From Bog-375 sp049587755 (GTDB taxonomy: Bacteria > Acidobacteriota > Terriglobia > Bryobacterales > Bryobacteraceae): 64,000 bases of DNA. Positions 61,363 through 64,000 of the stretch are shown in pieces (the first letter of the stretch is position 1; each line of letters opens with the position of its first letter). The translations under genes and the position numbers were made by a program. The stretch spans positions 68,597 through 132,596 of the forward strand of contig JBAVEN010000063.1 of assembly GCA_049587755.1 (NCBI GenBank), written 5' to 3'. The notes under the pieces are model-generated. The model did no database searches and was not told the DNA's origin. It worked only from the letters and a program-made list of their open reading frames with translations.

Positions 61363-61749
61363 CTAAGAGACGCGGTAGATGTAGCTGTGGTCCAGGAAAC
61401 GGTCACCGATCGTTCCGGCCAAGCTTCTGCCTTCGCGCACCTTTTCCCCTTCCCTAAAGGAGCGCCTCAACTCGCGTATGAACGGGTCTTTCATGCGGAG
61501 GATCATGAGCGGCTCGGTCTTCTCAACCTCCATGTTCGCCCGATCCAGGGCCCTGAACACAATACCGTAAGCTTCCCTAGGATCTTCTGTGTCGAGCAGC
61601 CGCGAGGAGATCACCAGCCGCCAGTCGCCATACTCTCGCAGAAAGAGCGCCCACATGGCGACGCTGATTTTCAGCTTCGCATCGTCCAGTGCTTGCAGGA
61701 TTCTCCGGCCGGTTTCAATCTCGGGGCCTACCAATAATGTCTGAGCCAT
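61363..61749 (-). CDS. 128-residue partner protein of the HEPN gene, function unknown
   Basis: 128 residues from the ATG at 61747-61749. It has a mixed alpha/beta pattern (LKISVAMWALFLREYGDWRLVISSRLL, AYGIVFRALDRANMEVEKTEPLMILRMKDPFI) and no motif I recognise. Its first 22 bases overlap the end of the HEPN gene, suggesting the pair was originally one translationally coupled unit. Six bases separate it from folK. Confidence 0.75.
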   Translation of the reverse strand: MAQTLLVGPEIETGRRILQALDDAKLKISVAMWALFLREYGDWRLVISSRLLDTEDPREAYGIVFRALDRANMEVEKTEPLMILRMKDPFIRELRRSFREGEKVREGRSLAGTIGDRFLDHSYIYRVS

Positions 61750-62115
61750 GCGAGGATCCCGTCCCTCCTTTCCATAATAGCCGCAACCAGGGCGGTCGCG
61801 CTTCCCTTGTCGTGCCTGCGGTAGCGGCTCTGTTCCGACCATGAACTCACGGTGTTCCAGTTCTCGCCGAATCTCGAATTGGATTTCACGAGCACCGCAC
61901 GCGGTTTTTCGAGGTCCGCCAGGGCCTTTACGATGGCGCGTACTACTTGGCGGGATATGCCGTCGAATGCGCATTGAAAGCGTGCATCGCGAAAAAAACA
62001 AGCAAGCGTGAGTTCCCGGACAAAGACCGCGTGAACAGGAGCTATACCCGTCCAGCAGCGCCTTGGCTTCTTCTGCGCGAATTCTCGAAAGCGTCTGGAG
62101 GTCCTTGCGATCCAC
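61728..62115 (-). pseudogene. HEPN-domain protein gene disrupted by an internal inversion
   Basis: Start GTG at 62113-62115. The N-terminal piece (MDRKDLQTLSRIRAEEAKALLD) and the C-terminal piece (FGENWNTVSSWSEQSRYRRH, ending AAIMERRDGILAWLRHYW and TAG at 61728) are on the reverse strand. Between them, the core HEPN segment LYDGAYYLAGYAVECALKAC and onward to NRSYT lies on the forward strand (61926-62048). Turning it round gives a continuous HEPN protein of about 128 residues, with one surplus base at a GGG/CCC junction. As it stands the gene cannot make a HEPN protein. Confidence 0.85.
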
Positions 62116-62138
62116 GCTTTATCCTAGCAGGCGACCGC

Positions 62139-63167
62139 TCAGAACAGCCCTGCCTGCCCATCGTTCGGCTGCTTGCGTTTCACCTTAAAATAGTCGAACG
62201 CCAGCTCGGTTCCCACGCGGCCGCGAGGGGTGCGGTTCAGGAAGCCGAGTTGGATGAGGTACGGCTCGTAGACTTCCTCGATGGTATCGGCCTCCTCAGA
62301 AATCGACGCGGCGATGGTGCCGACGCCGACCGGGCCGCCGCGGTATTTCTCGAGAATCGTCAGCATGATCTTTTGGTCGATCTCATCCAGGCCGTAGCGG
62401 TCCACGTCGAGCAGGTTCAGGGCGGTCTGCGCCACAGAAAGCGTGATACGACCGTCGGCGCGCACTTGCGCATAGTCGCGGACGCGGCGCAGCAGGCGGT
62501 TGGCGATACGCGGCGTGCCGCGGCAGCGGCGGGCCAGCTCTTCGGCGGCGCCATCCTCGATTTCCACGCTGAGCAGTTTCGCCGACCGGTTGACAATGGC
62601 CTTCAGCTCCTCGACGGTGTATGGATCGAGTCGCAACACCAGCCCGAACCGGCCCCGCAAGGGCGCGCTCACCAGGCCCTGGCGCGTGGTGGCGCCGATG
62701 GCGGTGAACTTCGGCATGGGCAGCGAGTGGGTGCGCGCGCCCGGCCCCGCGCCCACCAGGATATCGACGCGAAAGTCTTCCAGCGCCGCATAGAGCATCT
62801 CTTCGACGTCGGGCAGCAGGCGGTGAATCTCGTCGATGAAGAAGACCTGGCGGGCGCGTATGTTGCTGAGGATGCCTGTGAGGTCGAGCTTTCTTTGCAG
62901 CACCGGCCCCGAGGTTGCGGTGAGCTCGGCCTCGAGTTCCTCGGCGATGATGGTGGCAAGCGTGGTTTTGCCCAGCCCTGGCGGGCCATAGAGCAGCACG
63001 TGGTCCATGGCTTCGCCGCGCTGGCGGGCGGCCTGGATGGCGATATCCAGGTTCTCTTTGAGCTTGCTCTGTCCGGTGAATTCGGCCAGCCGCCGCGGGC
63101 GAAGCCCCGCTTCAAACTGCAGATCCTCGGCCTGGCGATCGCCGGAAACCAGTTTCCGGTCGGGCAC
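62139..63167 (-). CDS. ruvB: Holliday junction branch-migration ATPase RuvB
   Basis: 342 residues from a GTG at 63165-63167, eleven bases after ruvA; the frame is open upstream but overlaps ruvA. Motifs: LRPRRLAEFTGQ, Walker A GPPGLGKTTLA, Walker B FFIDEIHRL, sensor 1 GATTR and arginine-finger region LRGRFGLVLRL, then the winged-helix DNA-binding end. RuvB hexamers move Holliday junctions with RuvA. The tail (KVKRKQPNDGQAGLF) is typical. Confidence 0.96.
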   Translation of the reverse strand: MPDRKLVSGDRQAEDLQFEAGLRPRRLAEFTGQSKLKENLDIAIQAARQRGEAMDHVLLYGPPGLGKTTLATIIAEELEAELTATSGPVLQRKLDLTGILSNIRARQVFFIDEIHRLLPDVEEMLYAALEDFRVDILVGAGPGARTHSLPMPKFTAIGATTRQGLVSAPLRGRFGLVLRLDPYTVEELKAIVNRSAKLLSVEIEDGAAEELARRCRGTPRIANRLLRRVRDYAQVRADGRITLSVAQTALNLLDVDRYGLDEIDQKIMLTILEKYRGGPVGVGTIAASISEEADTIEEVYEPYLIQLGFLNRTPRGRVGTELAFDYFKVKRKQPNDGQAGLF

Positions 63168-63177
63168 TGCTACCAGC

Positions 63178-63771
63178 TTACCGTACCAGTTCCAGGGCGC
63201 GGCGGAAAAGCGGCTCGAAGTCGGCGGGCGCGCCGGCGGATTTCGCTTTGCGGACCGCCGCTTCGGCCTGCGGGCGCCCGCAGCCAAGGTTCAGCAGGGC
63301 GGAAAGCACGTCCTGATCCACTTGGCTGAGCGCCGCGGCGGTCGGCGCCTCCGGCATCTCTCCACTCATTGCGGGCATTTTGTCACGCAGTTCGAGGATC
63401 ATGCGCTCGGCGGTCTTCTTGCCGACGCCGGGGATGCGGACTAGGGCGTCGACTTCGCCGCGGATGATGGCCCGGATCAGGTCGGGCGCGGCGACGCCGG
63501 AGAGCACCTTCACGGCCAAGGTGGGGCCGATGCCGCTGACCGAGATCAGCTTCTCAAACAGCGCCTTTTCCTCCGCGGTGAGAAAACCGTAGAGCGAAAG
63601 CGCGTCTTCGCGAACGTGCGTGTGAATGCGCAGGCGGACCTCGGCCCCGGCGCCGGGCAGGTGGGTGAAGGTGGAGACCGGAATGGTCACGTCATAACCG
63701 ACGCCGCCGGCTTCGACGATGGCCTGGTTCGGATGCTTCTCGATCAAAATGCCGCGCAGCAGAGCGATCAT
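63178..63771 (-). CDS. ruvA: Holliday junction DNA-binding protein RuvA
   Basis: 197 residues. OB-fold start (MIALLRGILIEKHPNQAIVEAGGVGYDV), two helix-hairpin-helix motifs (ISVSGIGPTLAVKVLSG and LVRIPGVGKKTAERMILELRD), an acidic-poor linker and the flexible domain III (VLSALLNLGCGRPQAEAAVRKA). It forms the tetramer that holds the junction for RuvB. Confidence 0.96.
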   Translation of the reverse strand: MIALLRGILIEKHPNQAIVEAGGVGYDVTIPVSTFTHLPGAGAEVRLRIHTHVREDALSLYGFLTAEEKALFEKLISVSGIGPTLAVKVLSGVAAPDLIRAIIRGEVDALVRIPGVGKKTAERMILELRDKMPAMSGEMPEAPTAAALSQVDQDVLSALLNLGCGRPQAEAAVRKAKSAGAPADFEPLFRRALELVR

Positions 63772-63814
63772 AGTCTAGGCAACGAACAAGTTACCACAGT
63801 GGACGCGCCGTGGC

Positions 63815-63855
63815 GCACGCATTCGTGCGTGCCGCGTCGGCAATCCTGCCGACGC
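63815..63855. repeat. Double-hairpin element (family C) upstream of ruvA
   Basis: GCACGCATTCGTGCGTGC (7-base stem, TTCG tetraloop) is followed by arms GCGTCGGCA (63834-63842) and TGCCGACGC (63847-63855) round ATCC. Same two-hairpin design as families A and B, different sequence. Confidence 0.7.
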
Positions 63856-63910
63856 CCGGAGTTTCTATATTTTCGTGAGCGCCACTGTAGCGCCGGCGGT
63901 CTTGCCTGTA

Positions 63911-64000
63911 CGTGATCAAGACATCTGCGACAAACGTTATCAGGACATCCGCGACATCGGTTGGGCTTCCCGACAGTTGGCTCGTTGGTTAAGATGAAAC
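63911..64000 (+). mobile_element. Possible left end of an insertion sequence, cut by window edge
   Basis: Two near-identical units, AAGACATCTGCGAC (63919-63932) and AGGACATCCGCGAC (63942-63955), lie ahead of an ATG (63994) that runs off the window. The pattern recalls short multiple terminal repeats of transposable elements. No transposase sequence is visible, so this is tentative. Confidence 0.3.

Noticed and set aside
61947..63329. Forward-strand open frame of 460 residues across ruvAB
   Set aside because: Apart from its first ~35 codons, which are the inverted HEPN piece, it is an antisense shadow of ruvB and ruvA with no domain.

Overview
The window looks like a chromosome segment from an acidobacterium of the Bryobacterales / Candidatus Solibacter type. 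Base composition is high-GC throughout. The exported glycosidase at 23465-25663 ends in the Solibacter-type C-terminal domain (TIGR03437-like). There are DUF1080, YncE-propeller/phosphoesterase and CadC-like winged-helix proteins of the kind abundant in Acidobacteriota. No rRNA, CRISPR array, intact insertion sequence or prophage is visible, and most genes are housekeeping or envelope genes in short operons. The lineage is inferred from protein content only.

Layout. 1-7.6 kb: the edge of a winged-helix regulator, an exported protein, the futalosine-pathway pair ubiA-like prenyltransferase/mqnE, a PP2C phosphatase, two exported Ig/anchor-D proteins and a CRP/FNR regulator. 8-18.6 kb: a propeller-phosphoesterase, then a four-gene, translationally coupled efflux operon (TolC, lipoprotein adaptor, RND pump, YncE-like propeller). 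18.6-25.7 kb: a FAH/AraD1-type enzyme, a TPM/nucleotidyltransferase/LemA cluster, tRNA-Gln(CTG), metY with a strong promoter, and an exported clan-A glycosidase. 25.8-34.8 kb: pyrR-pyrB-pyrC with a leader hairpin, a TrmB regulator, a NarL-type regulator with a near-consensus promoter, DUF1080 protein, glycosyltransferase 9 and an isoprenylcysteine-methyltransferase-like protein. 35-43.5 kb: MATE/xerC, DinB, hemQ, lepB, ymdB, a diguanylate cyclase, secG and tRNA-Leu(GAG).

43.5-64 kb is the more accessory part. Just after tRNA-Leu lies an XRE regulator overlapping a DUF6036-like nucleotidyltransferase, with a palindromic operator on its promoter. A CPBP protease / membrane-anchored SDR / degenerate CPBP cluster follows, then a pseudokinase-TonB fusion behind duplicated operators, hslR, recX, an ECF sigma factor coupled to a multi-pass Ser/Thr kinase, a PIN toxin with an unrecognised partner, recQ and folK. 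Between folK and ruvAB is a HEPN gene whose central ~125 bp is inverted, followed by its overlapping 128-residue partner gene.

Recurrent small structures thread the whole window. One family of paired short-loop hairpins recurs at four intergenic sites, and two further double-hairpin elements share its architecture. At two sites the repeat begins within the stop codon of the upstream gene. The best candidates for something undescribed are the disrupted HEPN/partner locus, the PIN/136-residue pair, the XRE/nucleotidyltransferase module beside tRNA-Leu, and the CPBP-SDR-CPBP cluster.
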